A stretch of 59,484 bases of DNA, taken from the NCBI GenBank assembly GCA_005223095.1, contig NJBQ01000005.1:1-59484 (forward strand), given 5' to 3'. The notes under the pieces are model-generated. The model had not been told where the DNA came from, searched no databases, and was given only the letters and a program-made list of their open reading frames with translations. Numbering within the stretch: the stretch's first letter is position 1; every line of letters starts with the position of its first letter. Position numbers and translations under genes: made by a program. Shown piece after piece: positions 27,774-39,515 of the stretch. This stretch comes from Candidatus Aerophobetes bacterium Ae_b3a (GTDB lineage: Bacteria; Aerophobota; Aerophobia; Aerophobales; AE-B3A).

Positions 27774-27952
27774 CCGAAGGACATTTTCTGAAGAAGCCTT
27801 ATAGGAGCAACCTTAACGAAGCTTCGAGTTGAGGATAAAGAAAAATATACTGTCTGAGGAGCAAAGCAACGAGTTTATATTTGTCCCGAAACGAGAAGCT
27901 GAGCAGAAATAATAAGAAGCTACTATACAGTGACGGAAGAAATTGTCCGAGG
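27774..27952 (+). repeat. CCGAAGGACA element with core A, copy 2
   Basis: Near-identical to 42868-43047 and to the reverse complement of 8054-8234. Confidence 0.9.
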
Positions 27953-28071
27953 CACTCCTTGACTTGCCAGATAGAATATATAGAATGTCAAAGGAATTAT
28001 TAGCTGGAAGATTTATATGGATAGTAAAGGGGTTACTGAAATCAAAAAATCATTAACAAGGAGGAAATAGA

Positions 28072-28245
28072 ATGAAAAAGTGGCTAAAGATTATTGGAGG
28101 GGTAGTAGCTACTGCAGTAGGAATATGGCTGATAGTTATTTTTGCCTCTGAGGTGCTTATTTTCCTTGAAGGAATCATAGGTATAGCTGCGGCTGTGATA
28201 GGATTAATTATTTTAGCCATCGGTGTCAGTGAGTTAAAAGAATAA
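28072..28245 (+). CDS. Small (57 aa) hydrophobic membrane protein
   Basis: AAGGAGGAAATAGAATG; MKKWLKIIGGVVATAVGIWLIVIFASEVLIFLEGIIGIAAAVIGLIILAIGVSELKE; upstream TTGACT-16-TAGAAT; below the ORF-track cutoff. Confidence 0.75.
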   Translation: MKKWLKIIGGVVATAVGIWLIVIFASEVLIFLEGIIGIAAAVIGLIILAIGVSELKE

Positions 28246-28520
28246 ACTGGTATTTCGTATATCGTCGCTCATATCTGGTAAAGAAAGTAAATAACCGAAG
28301 ATTTCTGCCTTGAGTTGCGAATACAGATTTAAATAGCTTGGGAGTTTCCAAAATAATTTTCAGGGTCCAAAGCATAAACAAGAGCATACGACTTTTTGAG
28401 TGCTTTGATAGAATCAAGTGAGATGAAAATTTGTTTCAGGAGCTATTTCTAAGAATTACTCTTTTACCTTAAAGGAGTTAAAATACGCTCGTTGGAGTTC
28501 TCGAAAAGCTAGGATAACTT

Positions 28521-28546
28521 TCGAGATACGAACAACGAGATACGAG
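28521..28546 (+). repeat. CGAGATACGA repeat unit
   Basis: CGAGATACGAACAACGAGATACGAG, related to 26336-26362 and inverse to 38587-38616. Confidence 0.75.
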
Positions 28547-28566
28547 AATTAGGGAGGTATTGACCA

Positions 28567-28809
28567 ATGGCTCATAAAAAAGGACAAGGCCATTCTTCTA
28601 ACGGAAGAGACAGCGCCTCTAAACGTCTAGGAGTGAAGAGATATGGAGGACAATTTGTAAGGGCAGGCAGTATTTTGGTGCGACAAAGAGGTACGAAGTT
28701 TCATCCTGGTTTAAATGTGAGCAGAGGTAAAGATGATACTCTATTTGCCAGGATAGATGGACATGTCAAGTTCGAAGGGAAAAAGAGAGTTAGCGTACAT
28801 GCGGTTTAG
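28567..28809 (+). CDS. rpmA: 50S ribosomal protein L27
   Basis: [48 protein letters not shown]. Confidence 0.97.
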   Translation: MAHKKGQGHSSNGRDSASKRLGVKRYGGQFVRAGSILVRQRGTKFHPGLNVSRGKDDTLFARIDGHVKFEGKKRVSVHAV

Positions 28810-28818
28810 GAGAGAGAA

Positions 28819-29949
28819 TTGAAACGCAAATTATTTACTCCAGGACCTACCCCTCTTCCCGAAGAGGTTAGATTAATTCAGGCAAGAGGAATCATTCATC
28901 ATAGAAGCAAAGAATTCAGTGATGTTCTTAAAGAAATCCGAGAAGAACTTAGATATGTATTCCAGACAAAAGAAGAAGTTTTGTTGTTTAGTTCTTCGGG
29001 CACAGGAGCTATGGAGGCAGTAGTGGCTAATATCTTTTCTCCCGGTGATAAAGTGCTTGTAATCAGAGGGGGGAAATTTGGAGAAAGATGGGCCGAGATT
29101 GCTGCTACCTTTGGCGTTCAAGTAATTTCTATAGACCTTGAATGGGGACATGCAGTTAATCCTGAGTTAATAGAGAAAAAGCTTAGGGAAGACTCAGGCA
29201 TAAAAGCTGTGTTTACTCAATTAGTAGAAACTTCGACTGGCGTAGTCTATGATATCGAGACTATAGCCAGGGTAACCAAAGGAAAAGCGGTTATACTAAT
29301 AGTGGATGCTGTGAGTGGATTGGGCGCCGAGGCGCTTTGTACCGACAAATGGGGAGTGGATGTGGTAGTGGCTGGATCACAGAAGGCATTGATGATTCCT
29401 CCCGGGTTGGCTTTCGTTGCTTTGTCTGGCAAAGCCTGGAAACTGACAGAGAATTCAGATCTTCCTAAGTATTACTGGGATTTTAAGAAGGCTAAAAAGG
29501 CACAAGATAAAAATCAAACTGTCTATACCCCGGCTATTACCTTAGTCTGTGCTTTAAGAGAGTCCTTGAGATTGCTTAAAAAGGAAGGGTGGGACAATGT
29601 TCTTGGCCGGCATGCTAAATTAGCTAAAGCTACTCGTCAGGGAGTCCTGGCCTTGGGATTACAAATATTTTCTAAAGCTCCTTCTAATGTGCTTACTGCT
29701 GTTGAAATTCCCTCAAGTGTTGGAGTAAAGAGGCTGAGAGGATTAATGCGAGATAGATATGGAGTGGAAGTGGCGGGAGGACAAGCAGCACTAGCCGAAA
29801 AAATTATCCGGATTGCCCATCTCGGCGCGATGGAGGTAACTGACATAATAGTGGTTCTATCCGCTCTGGAAATGAGTTTATCAGAATTGGGTTATCCTGT
29901 AGAAATGGGCAAGGGAATAGCTGCTGCCGAAGCAATACTGGGGAGATAA
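28819..29949 (+). CDS. Class V PLP aminotransferase (serine-glyoxylate/alanine-glyoxylate type)
   Basis: KLFTPGPTPLPEEVRLIQA, VDAVSGLGAEALCTDKWGVDVVVAGSQKALMIPPG. Confidence 0.93.
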   Translation: MKRKLFTPGPTPLPEEVRLIQARGIIHHRSKEFSDVLKEIREELRYVFQTKEEVLLFSSSGTGAMEAVVANIFSPGDKVLVIRGGKFGERWAEIAATFGVQVISIDLEWGHAVNPELIEKKLREDSGIKAVFTQLVETSTGVVYDIETIARVTKGKAVILIVDAVSGLGAEALCTDKWGVDVVVAGSQKALMIPPGLAFVALSGKAWKLTENSDLPKYYWDFKKAKKAQDKNQTVYTPAITLVCALRESLRLLKKEGWDNVLGRHAKLAKATRQGVLALGLQIFSKAPSNVLTAVEIPSSVGVKRLRGLMRDRYGVEVAGGQAALAEKIIRIAHLGAMEVTDIIVVLSALEMSLSELGYPVEMGKGIAAAEAILGR

Positions 29950-29954
29950 TAGAG

Positions 29955-30929
29955 ATGAATATTTTAGTAAGCGACCCCTTAGCCAGGGAAGGAATAGAAA
30001 GATTAAAAGAAGAAGATGGTTTTGAAGTAACTGAGGCTATAAACCTACAAAAAGAAGAACTAATAAGTATTATTGCGCAATATCATGCTTTAATTGTCCG
30101 AAGTGAGACCAAAGTGACTGAAGAGGTAATAAATGCGGCCACTCACCTCAGGGTAATCGCAAGAGCGGGCACAGGACTAGATAATATAGATGTAGAGGCA
30201 GCTACTAAAAAGGGCATCATAGTAATGAATTCTCCAGAAGGAAATACTATTTCTACTGCCGAATATACTATTTCTATGCTGCTTGCTCTTTCACGTAATA
30301 TTCCCCAGGCTCATCTTTCTCTAAAGGAGAAAAGATGGGAGCGGAAAAGATTTATGGGAACAGAAGTCTACGGAAAGATTCTGGGGGTGGTGGGATTGGG
30401 CAGAATTGGAAGTGAGGTAGCTAAAAGAGCTCAAGGTTTGCAGATGAGAGTGATAGCTTATGATCCTTTCGTCTCTTCGGAAAAAGCAGAGGAAATGGGA
30501 ATTACTCTTTTTGAATTAGAGGAGCTTTTACCTCAAGTAGATTACCTTACAGTGCATACACCTCTTACTTCGGATACTAAGGGAATGATTGGAGAGAGAG
30601 AAATTGGTTTAATGAAGAAAGGAGCCAGGATAATCAATTGCGCGCGAGGCGGAATCATTGAGGAGAATGCTCTCTATAAGGCTCTTAAAGAAGGAAAAAT
30701 TGCTGGAGCTGCTCTGGATGTTTTTGAAAAAGGTAAACCCTTTGATAGTCCATTACTAGAGTTGGATTCAATAGTATTAACTCCTCATCTGGGAGCTTGT
30801 ACCAAAGAGGCTCAAAAGAGAGTAGCTACAGTTATAGCTTCCCAGGTTGTGGACGCTCTCAAGGGAGGAGAAGTAAGAAATGCAGTTAATCTTTCCACGC
30901 TGTCCTCCTTCAAGAAGGTTAGTTCTTAA
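29955..30929 (+). CDS. serA: D-3-phosphoglycerate dehydrogenase, short form without ACT domain
   Basis: LGVVGLGRIGSEVAKRAQGLQMRVIAYDPFV; RIINCARGGIIEENAL; LTPHLGACTKEAQ. Confidence 0.9.
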   Translation: MNILVSDPLAREGIERLKEEDGFEVTEAINLQKEELISIIAQYHALIVRSETKVTEEVINAATHLRVIARAGTGLDNIDVEAATKKGIIVMNSPEGNTISTAEYTISMLLALSRNIPQAHLSLKEKRWERKRFMGTEVYGKILGVVGLGRIGSEVAKRAQGLQMRVIAYDPFVSSEKAEEMGITLFELEELLPQVDYLTVHTPLTSDTKGMIGEREIGLMKKGARIINCARGGIIEENALYKALKEGKIAGAALDVFEKGKPFDSPLLELDSIVLTPHLGACTKEAQKRVATVIASQVVDALKGGEVRNAVNLSTLSSFKKVSS

Positions 30930-30957
30930 CTTAGAAGGCTGGCGATTCACACGGCTG

Positions 30958-31131
30958 CCGAAGGACATTCCTTAAAGGTAGTGAATGGTCGTTAGTGAAT
31001 AGTGAATCGCAAACAAGGAAGTAAATGGTTGTAAGGTTTAATTAACCATTCACGATTCACCAGCTCTGTTGTGCGTGATGCGTATTGCGCAATACGATAT
31101 ACGATATACGCAATACGAGATTGTCCTGAGG
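30958..31131 (+). repeat. Composite outer-module repeat with GTGAAT and GCGTATTGCGC cores
   Basis: CCGAAGGACATTCCTT left end; GTGAAT element 30981-31061; GCGTGATGCGTATTGCGC segment 31073-31119; GATTGTCCTGAGG right end. Confidence 0.85.
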
Positions 31132-31165
31132 CATATCTTGAAATAAGGGGTGGAAAATAGCAATA

Positions 31166-32518
31166 ATGGATTCAAATGAGAAACTAGAAAAGCTTCCCCC
31201 TCAAAACCTGGAAGCAGAGCGTTCCGTCTTAGGAGCAATGTTATTGGAGAAGGGGACTATTCCTAAAGTTCTTCAAGCACTACCCGCTTCAGATAGTTTT
31301 TATTCAGAGACACACCGCTTGATTTATAAAGAGATAATCGGTCTCTTAAATAAGAATAAGCCGGTAGACATAGTTGCTCTCAAAGAAGAATTTCGTAAGA
31401 AGAACAGGTTGAAGGATATAGGAGGAGCAGTTTATCTAGCTGATTTAGTTAATTCTGTTCCTACTACGGCAAATGTGGATTACTATGCTCAAATTGTGCG
31501 GGAAAAATATATCCTAAGAGATTTGTTGAGAGCAGTGGCCTCTATTACTTCTCTTTCCTATGACTCATCTCAAGATTTAGATGACATATTAGACAAAGCC
31601 CAGAGTTTTATTTTTGATATTACCCGAAAGAGAATAAAAACTCCTGTCGTTCATATAAAAGAAATACTGCCTGATACTTTTGAACACATAGAAGCTCTTT
31701 ATGAAAAAAAGGAACATATCACCGGGATTCCCACTGGGTTTGACCAGTTTGATAGATTAACATCAGGTTTTCAATTATCTGATTTAATAATCATTGCTGG
31801 GCGACCTTCGATGGGTAAAACCTCTCTTGCTTTGAATATTGCTCAATATGCTAGTGTAGAAGCTCGTGCTCCTGTATTGATATTTAGCATGGAGAGTGCA
31901 AAAGAACAGCTTGTAGAGCATTTACTTTGCTCAGAAGCAAGGGTGAATGGTCAAGAACTACGTTTAGGACGTCTTTCTGAAGAAGATTGGACTAGGCTTA
32001 CCGATGCAGCAGGTATCCTGGCAGATGCTCCTATCTATATTGACGATACTCCCAATATGGGCGTATTAGAGCTCAGGGCAAAGACTCGTCAATTAAAAGC
32101 TGAGCATGATATTCAAATGGCTATAGTTGACTATTTACAGTTGATGGCTGGGGATAGGAGATCGGAGAACAGACAGCAGGAAATCTCTGAAATTTCTCGT
32201 TCTTTAAAAGGCTTAGCCAAAGAGCTGGGGATAGCAGTAGTGGCAATATCTCAATTAAGCAGAGCTGTAGAAAAAAGAGGAGAAGAAGATAAGCGTCCTC
32301 GTCTTTCAGACCTACGAGAATCGGGGGCTATTGAACAGGATGCAGATCTGGTGGTTTCCTTATATCGGGAATATTATTATTCGAGAAAATCGGAGGACGA
32401 GGGGGTAGCTGAGCTAATCATCAATAAACAGCGTCGTGGTCCTGTCGGCAAAATAGACTTAACTTTTGTGAAGGAATATGCTCGTTTTGAACCGCGAAGC
32501 TTCAGGGAGATTAAGTGA
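31166..32518 (+). CDS. dnaB: Replicative DNA helicase
   Basis: LPPQNLEAERSVLGAML; GRPSMGKTSLALNIA Walker A; MAIVDYLQLM; RLSDLRESGAIEQDADLV. Confidence 0.97.
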   Translation: MDSNEKLEKLPPQNLEAERSVLGAMLLEKGTIPKVLQALPASDSFYSETHRLIYKEIIGLLNKNKPVDIVALKEEFRKKNRLKDIGGAVYLADLVNSVPTTANVDYYAQIVREKYILRDLLRAVASITSLSYDSSQDLDDILDKAQSFIFDITRKRIKTPVVHIKEILPDTFEHIEALYEKKEHITGIPTGFDQFDRLTSGFQLSDLIIIAGRPSMGKTSLALNIAQYASVEARAPVLIFSMESAKEQLVEHLLCSEARVNGQELRLGRLSEEDWTRLTDAAGILADAPIYIDDTPNMGVLELRAKTRQLKAEHDIQMAIVDYLQLMAGDRRSENRQQEISEISRSLKGLAKELGIAVVAISQLSRAVEKRGEEDKRPRLSDLRESGAIEQDADLVVSLYREYYYSRKSEDEGVAELIINKQRRGPVGKIDLTFVKEYARFEPRSFREIK

Positions 32519-32526
32519 AGGAGTGA

Positions 32527-33838
<1,312 letters not shown>

Positions 33839-33856
33839 ATAGGGAGAGGAAAAACC

Positions 33857-36322
33857 ATGTTTAATAGATTTACTGAACGAGCCAAAAAAGTAATTTTTCT
33901 AGCTAGGGAAGAAGCTAGAAGATTGGACCATGACTACTTAGGCACAGAACATATTCTTCTTGGGCTTATCCGAGAAGGCGAAGGGATAGGAGCTGCAGCT
34001 TTGCAAAACCTAGCTATAGATTTGGCTCAGGTTCGTGCAGGGGTAGAAAAGGCAGTTGGCAGAGGTGGGGGAACACTATTCCTTGGCCAGATTCCTTTTA
34101 CTCCCAGGGCTAAGAAGGTGTTGGAACTGGCAGTGACAGAAGCAAGAAATCTGGGACATAATTATATCGGAACCGAACATCTTCTTTTAGGGTTGATTAG
34201 AGAAGCAGAAGGAGTAGCTGCTCAAATTCTCACTAGTCTGGGAGCTGATCTAGGTAAAGTGAGGGAGGAGGTTTCTAATCTTCTTGGGACAAAGGTTTCT
34301 CCTGAGCAAGTAGCTAAGCCAAGTCAAACTCCCACATTAGATAGATTTGGGCGTGATCTCACTCGGCTAGCCAGAGATGGGGAGCTTGATCCGGTAATAA
34401 ATAGACAAAAGGAGATTGAGCGGTTAATTCAGATACTTTCCCGTCGAACGAAGAACAATCCTGTTTTAATAGGAGAGGCAGGAGTGGGTAAAACAGCTAT
34501 TGCGGAAGGATTAGCCCAGAAGATTTTTGAGGGCTCCTTGCCTGAACCTTTGCTTAACAGAAGGGTAGTCACTATTGATTTAGGGGGAATAGTAGCCGGG
34601 ACCAAGTACAGGGGAGAATTTGAGAAGAGGATGGAGAGAATACTGAATGAGATTAGAAAAGCAAAGAACGTCATTCTCTTTATTGACGAAATTCATACTC
34701 TAGTAGGAGCAGGAGCAGCTGAAGGAGCTATAGATGCTTCCAATATTTTGAAGCCAGCTCTGGCTAGAGGAGAACTTCAGTGTATAGGAGCAACTACTCT
34801 GGACGAGTATAGAAAGTATATTGAAAGGGACGAAGCCCTGGAAAGAAGGTTTCAGACAATAGTGGTAAATGAGCCAACAGTTAAAGAGACTATCCAGATT
34901 TTGAGGGGCTTGCGAGACAAATATGAGGCTTTCCACAGAGTGAAAATAACTGATGAGGCTCTTATAACAGCAGCTAAGCTCTCCTATAGATATATCCAGG
35001 GTCGCTATCTGCCTGACAAGGCTATCGATGTGATGGATGAAGCAGCTGCCAGAGTAAGGCTTCAATTTAGCACCCGCCCCAAAGAACTTAAGAAGATAGA
35101 GAAAGAGCTGGAGCAGCTTCGCAAGGAGAAAGAAGCGGCGGTAAAAGCACAGGAATTTGAAAAAGCGGCCAATATGAGAGATAAGGAAAAGAATTTAAAG
35201 GATTCCTTAAGTAAGGGGAAAGGCCAATGGGAAGCCGATAAAGGTAAGAAAGGAAAACAGGAAAAAGTAACGGAGAAAGATGTGGCCCATATTGTTTCCA
35301 GCTGGACAGGTGTTCCTTTGCGCGACTTGACAGAGGCTGAATCAAAAAGGCTTCTGCGTATGGAAGAGGCTATTCATGTGAGAGTGGTGGGTCAAGAAGA
35401 GCCTATAAAAGCAATAGCTCAGTCTATCCGTCGTGCTCAAGCAGGAATAAAGAATATGAAAAGACCCATTGGTGTATTTATGTTCCTGGGTCCTACCGGC
35501 GTGGGTAAAACATATTTGGCTCAAGCCTTAGCCGAGTTTCTCTTTGGAGATGAAGATGCTATAATTACGTTGGATATGTCCGAGTATATGGAAAAATTCT
35601 CTGTTTCTCGTCTTACTGGAGCTCCCCCGGGATATGTAGGATATGAGGAAGGAGGAGAATTAACAGAGAAAGTAAGGCGTCGTCCCTATTCGGTAGTTCT
35701 GCTGGATGAGATAGAAAAGGCTCATCCGGATGTTTTTAATATTCTTCTTCAAATTATGGATAATGGAAGGCTATCGGATAATCTGGGTCATACGGTTGAT
35801 TTTAGAAATACGGTCTTGATTATGACTTCTAATCTAGGAGCAGAACAGATTGTGCGTGGGTCTAATCTCGGCTTTCAAGCAGAAAAAGAAGGTACCCTTT
35901 CTTATGAAGAGATGAAAAACAGAGTTATGTCTGAATTAAAACGTAGTTTTCGTCCCGAATTCCTAAACAGACTGGATGAGGTTATTGTTTTTCATGCTTT
36001 AAATAAAAAAGAGGTAAAGAAAATTGTTGATATGTTGTTGGAGGAAAAGAAGGAGCTCCTGCAGGAAAGGGAAATGAATATAGAAATTACCCAAGAGGCA
36101 AGGAATTTAATTGCTCAAGAGGGATATGACCCTGACTTCGGGGCAAGGCCTTTACGCAGGGCCATTCAGAAGTTGATCGACAATTCTCTTTCCGAGGAAA
36201 TTCTCAAGGGTAGATTTAAAGACGGAGAGGATATAGTAATAGGAATAAAGAATGGAAATATTGTATTTAATAAAAAGAAGAAAAGCAAGGTGGGTAAGGC
36301 GAAAAATAAAATGGAGAATTAG
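33857..36322 (+). CDS. clpC: ATP-dependent Clp protease ATP-binding subunit ClpC
   Basis: [37 protein letters not shown]; two AAA+ domains ([25 protein letters not shown]); start moved from 33782 because that extension is repeat-encoded. Confidence 0.95.
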   Translation: MFNRFTERAKKVIFLAREEARRLDHDYLGTEHILLGLIREGEGIGAAALQNLAIDLAQVRAGVEKAVGRGGGTLFLGQIPFTPRAKKVLELAVTEARNLGHNYIGTEHLLLGLIREAEGVAAQILTSLGADLGKVREEVSNLLGTKVSPEQVAKPSQTPTLDRFGRDLTRLARDGELDPVINRQKEIERLIQILSRRTKNNPVLIGEAGVGKTAIAEGLAQKIFEGSLPEPLLNRRVVTIDLGGIVAGTKYRGEFEKRMERILNEIRKAKNVILFIDEIHTLVGAGAAEGAIDASNILKPALARGELQCIGATTLDEYRKYIERDEALERRFQTIVVNEPTVKETIQILRGLRDKYEAFHRVKITDEALITAAKLSYRYIQGRYLPDKAIDVMDEAAARVRLQFSTRPKELKKIEKELEQLRKEKEAAVKAQEFEKAANMRDKEKNLKDSLSKGKGQWEADKGKKGKQEKVTEKDVAHIVSSWTGVPLRDLTEAESKRLLRMEEAIHVRVVGQEEPIKAIAQSIRRAQAGIKNMKRPIGVFMFLGPTGVGKTYLAQALAEFLFGDEDAIITLDMSEYMEKFSVSRLTGAPPGYVGYEEGGELTEKVRRRPYSVVLLDEIEKAHPDVFNILLQIMDNGRLSDNLGHTVDFRNTVLIMTSNLGAEQIVRGSNLGFQAEKEGTLSYEEMKNRVMSELKRSFRPEFLNRLDEVIVFHALNKKEVKKIVDMLLEEKKELLQEREMNIEITQEARNLIAQEGYDPDFGARPLRRAIQKLIDNSLSEEILKGRFKDGEDIVIGIKNGNIVFNKKKKSKVGKAKNKMEN

Positions 36323-36336
36323 AATAAGGAGGCTGG

Positions 36337-38583
36337 ATGGTGACGAGGAAAGATAATCTTTGCTCCCCCTTCTCTGTTCTAAAGGAGGGGGTTTTCCTTA
36401 AGAAATTAGTTAGGATAGTTCTGGGTCTTTCGATTGTCTTTATTTTCTTGCCAAAATTGGAAGTTTGGGCTTCTCCGATGGTGGAAGAGATTCAAGTTAA
36501 AGGCAATCAATATATTGATACTGAGGAGATTCTCCAGGTAATCAAGAGCAAGGTAGATGAGCCTCTTTCAGAGCAAAGAATAAGAGAGGACATCCAGGCT
36601 ATCTATGACATGGGGTTCTTTTCCTATCTGTCTGCCTTAAAGGAGAAAGAGAAAGATGGACTGATACTTATCTTTCAAGTAGAGGAGAATGAAATAATTA
36701 ATGAGATAAGCTTTGAGGGTATAGAGGGTAAAGAGGTAAATAAAATCAAAAAATTACTTACTTTCAAGGAAAGGGATTTATTCAATTTTATTGAGGTGAA
36801 AAAAAGCAAGGATAAAATCACCCAGTTTTACTACAAAAAAGGTTTTGTGGCTGCCTCGGTAACTATTTTTAATGAGAACGATGAAAGCAACGGTTGCAAA
36901 GTCATTGTTAACATTCAAAAAGGAGAAGTAGTAAGAGTAAAAAGAGTAGAGATTAAGGGAAACTCTTCCTTTTCTGATTCTCAAGTTATGGCTTTAATGA
37001 AAGCGAGATATGGACGTTTTTTTGACCAGCAAATCCTGAAAGAAGACCTGAAAAAAATTGTCCATTTCTATCAAAATCATGGCTACTATTTTGCTTATTT
37101 CAAATCACCAGATTTTGAGTTCTCTGAAGAAAAGGGTATCGAATGGGTTACTATTTTCCTGGAGATAGTAGAGGGTAGACAATTTTTTGTTTCCCAGATA
37201 GAGATAAGGGGAGAAAACAAGATTTTTTCTGAGTCTGAGATTATGTCTCAATTTAAACCATCCAAGGGAGGACTCTTTGTTCCTGATTATATTAAAGACA
37301 GTATAAACTTCTTACAGGATAAATACGGGGAAAGGGGATATATTCATATTCGAATTAAGTCAGACCTAGACTTTGACCGAGAGGGAGGCAAAGTAAAGGT
37401 TCTTCTTCAGATAGAAGAAGGCCCACAAGTGAGTATAGGAAAGATAAGAATAGAGGGAAATGAGCTTTCTCAGGAGAGAATATTTAAGCATGCTTTTACT
37501 TTAAAAGAAGGAGACATTTTTGATATTAAAGAAGCCAGGGAAGGGTGGCGTAGACTGTACAATCTTGGTTTTTTCGAGAATGTGGAGATTGAACCCATAG
37601 CGGTATCTTCTTCCATAGTAGATTTATTAATTAGAGTGAAGGAAATTGAGAGACAAGGGCAATTCTATATAGGAGGGGGATATAACACTGCTTCTGGTCT
37701 TCAGGGAGAGATTCAATTCTTCAAAGACAATTTGTGGGGAGAGGGGAAAAGAATAGGAATCGACTGGCAATTTGCCGAAAAAAAGAACGAATATAATATA
37801 ACTTACCTGGATAGATGGTGGGGAGATACTTCTATTCGTCTGGAGCCTCGTGTTTACAAAAGAAAAGACATATACAATGAAACAGACGGCGATTATGAGA
37901 AAGAAACCATAGGTATAGAGATGAAGATAGGAAAGCCTATTTGGAAATTTTCTAATATATATATTAGTTTAAGGGATGAAAGGATATATATTGATGAGGG
38001 AGTGAATGGGGAGATATCGGGAGAGACAGAGGAAGGTGAGAAAGCTTCTCATAGTCTCACATTCATTCTGGATAGGAATACACGAGTTAGAGATGAGGCC
38101 TTTAATCCCTATCAAGGCTCATATTCTTATATTTCTGCAGATATAACGGGAGGCCCGATGCTAGGGGGAGAGTTTACTTTTACCAAATATAGAGGAGAAT
38201 GGCGAGGATACCTACGAAAAAGTTCTTTTTGGAAATATCCTGTTATTGCTTGCCGTCTACGAGTAAAGACAGGGGAAAATCTTCCTGTTTATGAAAAATT
38301 TCGTATAGGAGGGATGGAAACCCTGCGAGGATACAGGCAAAATGAATTTATAGGAGAGGAATTGATCCTGGGAAATTTCGAACTAAGATTACCTCTGGAT
38401 AAAAACTTTTTAACCTATTTGTTTGTAGACGCAGGGCAGATACGGAATGAAGATTCTTCTATATATAAAGCGGGTTGGGGATTCGGTATACGGATTAAAA
38501 CTATCATTGGATTTATCAGATTGGATTACGGAATAGGAGAAGAGGGAGGGCAGCTTTATTTTGGTATGGGAGAGGGATTCTAG
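36337..38583 (+). CDS. bamA: Outer membrane protein assembly factor BamA (Omp85)
   Basis: Repeated POTRA-like segments (VEEIQVKGNQYIDTEEIL...; VSIGKIRIEGNELSQERIF); RIGGMETLRGYRQNEF; C-terminal barrel. Confidence 0.9.
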   Translation: MVTRKDNLCSPFSVLKEGVFLKKLVRIVLGLSIVFIFLPKLEVWASPMVEEIQVKGNQYIDTEEILQVIKSKVDEPLSEQRIREDIQAIYDMGFFSYLSALKEKEKDGLILIFQVEENEIINEISFEGIEGKEVNKIKKLLTFKERDLFNFIEVKKSKDKITQFYYKKGFVAASVTIFNENDESNGCKVIVNIQKGEVVRVKRVEIKGNSSFSDSQVMALMKARYGRFFDQQILKEDLKKIVHFYQNHGYYFAYFKSPDFEFSEEKGIEWVTIFLEIVEGRQFFVSQIEIRGENKIFSESEIMSQFKPSKGGLFVPDYIKDSINFLQDKYGERGYIHIRIKSDLDFDREGGKVKVLLQIEEGPQVSIGKIRIEGNELSQERIFKHAFTLKEGDIFDIKEAREGWRRLYNLGFFENVEIEPIAVSSSIVDLLIRVKEIERQGQFYIGGGYNTASGLQGEIQFFKDNLWGEGKRIGIDWQFAEKKNEYNITYLDRWWGDTSIRLEPRVYKRKDIYNETDGDYEKETIGIEMKIGKPIWKFSNIYISLRDERIYIDEGVNGEISGETEEGEKASHSLTFILDRNTRVRDEAFNPYQGSYSYISADITGGPMLGGEFTFTKYRGEWRGYLRKSSFWKYPVIACRLRVKTGENLPVYEKFRIGGMETLRGYRQNEFIGEELILGNFELRLPLDKNFLTYLFVDAGQIRNEDSSIYKAGWGFGIRIKTIIGFIRLDYGIGEEGGQLYFGMGEGF

Positions 38584-38586
38584 TTT

Positions 38587-38616
38587 GTATCTGGTTGTTC
38601 GTATCTCGTATCTCGG
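38587..38616 (+). repeat. CGTATCT-family tandem unit
   Basis: GTATCTGGTTGTTCGTATCTCGTATCTCGG directly after the bamA stop. Confidence 0.75.
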
Positions 38617-38720
38617 AAAGAAAAAAACCTGTTATTGAAAAAGTAAAGTCCCACTATCCACTATCCGCTAAAATTGAGAACAGCGCTCGTCTAGACCTAA
38701 ATGTAATTTAGCGGGAGACT

Positions 38721-39392
38721 ATGAATAGAACGATGAAAGAGATATATCTATTAGATTTGGGACTAAGGGAATACAAGGAAGTTTGGTGCATCCAGGACAA
38801 ACTGGTAAAAAAAATAATAGCCGGAGAGGCAAAGGATACCTTAATTCTAGTAGAACACTTCCCTGTAATCACTTTAGGAAAGCAGGCGAAAAAAGAAGAA
38901 ATATTAGCGTCGCCTGAGAGGCTTTCTAAGAAAGGAATTACTGTCTTTCTGGTGGACAGAGGAGGAAAGGTCACTTTCCATGGACCGGGTCAATTGGTTG
39001 CTTATCCCATATTGAATCTTACCCTAATTAAAAGAGATGTTCACTGGTATATAAGGAACCTGGAGAGAGTAATAATTAAATCATTGGCCAGGTTAGAAGT
39101 TAAGGGTGAATGTAAAGGAGGGTATACAGGGGTATGGACAGGAGAGGATAAGATAGCCAGTATTGGCGTGGGGGTAAAGAAATGGGTGACCTATCATGGA
39201 TTAGCCTTGAATGTTAGCACAAACCTTTCTTATTTCTCCCTAATTAATTCTTGTGGCTTAGATAAAAGAATTACTTCTATAACTGAAATTCTTTCTTCTC
39301 CCATGGAAATGGATAGAGTAAAAACTGCCTTAGTAGATTCCTTCTGCGAGGTATTTGAGAGAATCCCTAAGATAGTGAATGGTGAATGGTGA
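38721..39392 (+). CDS. lipB: Octanoyltransferase
   Basis: LILVEHFPVITLGKQAKKEEIL; DRGGKVTFHGPGQLVAYPIL; YTGVWTGEDKIASIGVGVKKWVTYHGLALNV. Confidence 0.95.
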   Translation: MNRTMKEIYLLDLGLREYKEVWCIQDKLVKKIIAGEAKDTLILVEHFPVITLGKQAKKEEILASPERLSKKGITVFLVDRGGKVTFHGPGQLVAYPILNLTLIKRDVHWYIRNLERVIIKSLARLEVKGECKGGYTGVWTGEDKIASIGVGVKKWVTYHGLALNVSTNLSYFSLINSCGLDKRITSITEILSSPMEMDRVKTALVDSFCEVFERIPKIVNGEW

Positions 39393-39462
39393 ATCGCAAG
39401 CAGGAAAACAAATGACTGTAGGGTTTGACTGACAATGCACGATTTATGAAATACGATTCACC
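39375..39462 (+). repeat. GTGAAT element overlapping the lipB 3' end
   Basis: GTGAATGGTGAATGGTGAATCGCAAGCAGG...ATTTATGAAATACGATTCACC. Confidence 0.85.
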
Positions 39463-39515
39463 AGATGCAGTGAGGGAAGAAATTATCCTGAGGAATTCCT
39501 TGACAGGGCGAAACA

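Noticed and set aside
28226-28417. Minus-strand ORF and possible frame-shifted remnant (ISLDSIKALKKSYALVYALDPENYFGNSQAI)
   Set aside because: Looks protein-like but I cannot assign a family; too short to call as CDS or pseudogene.
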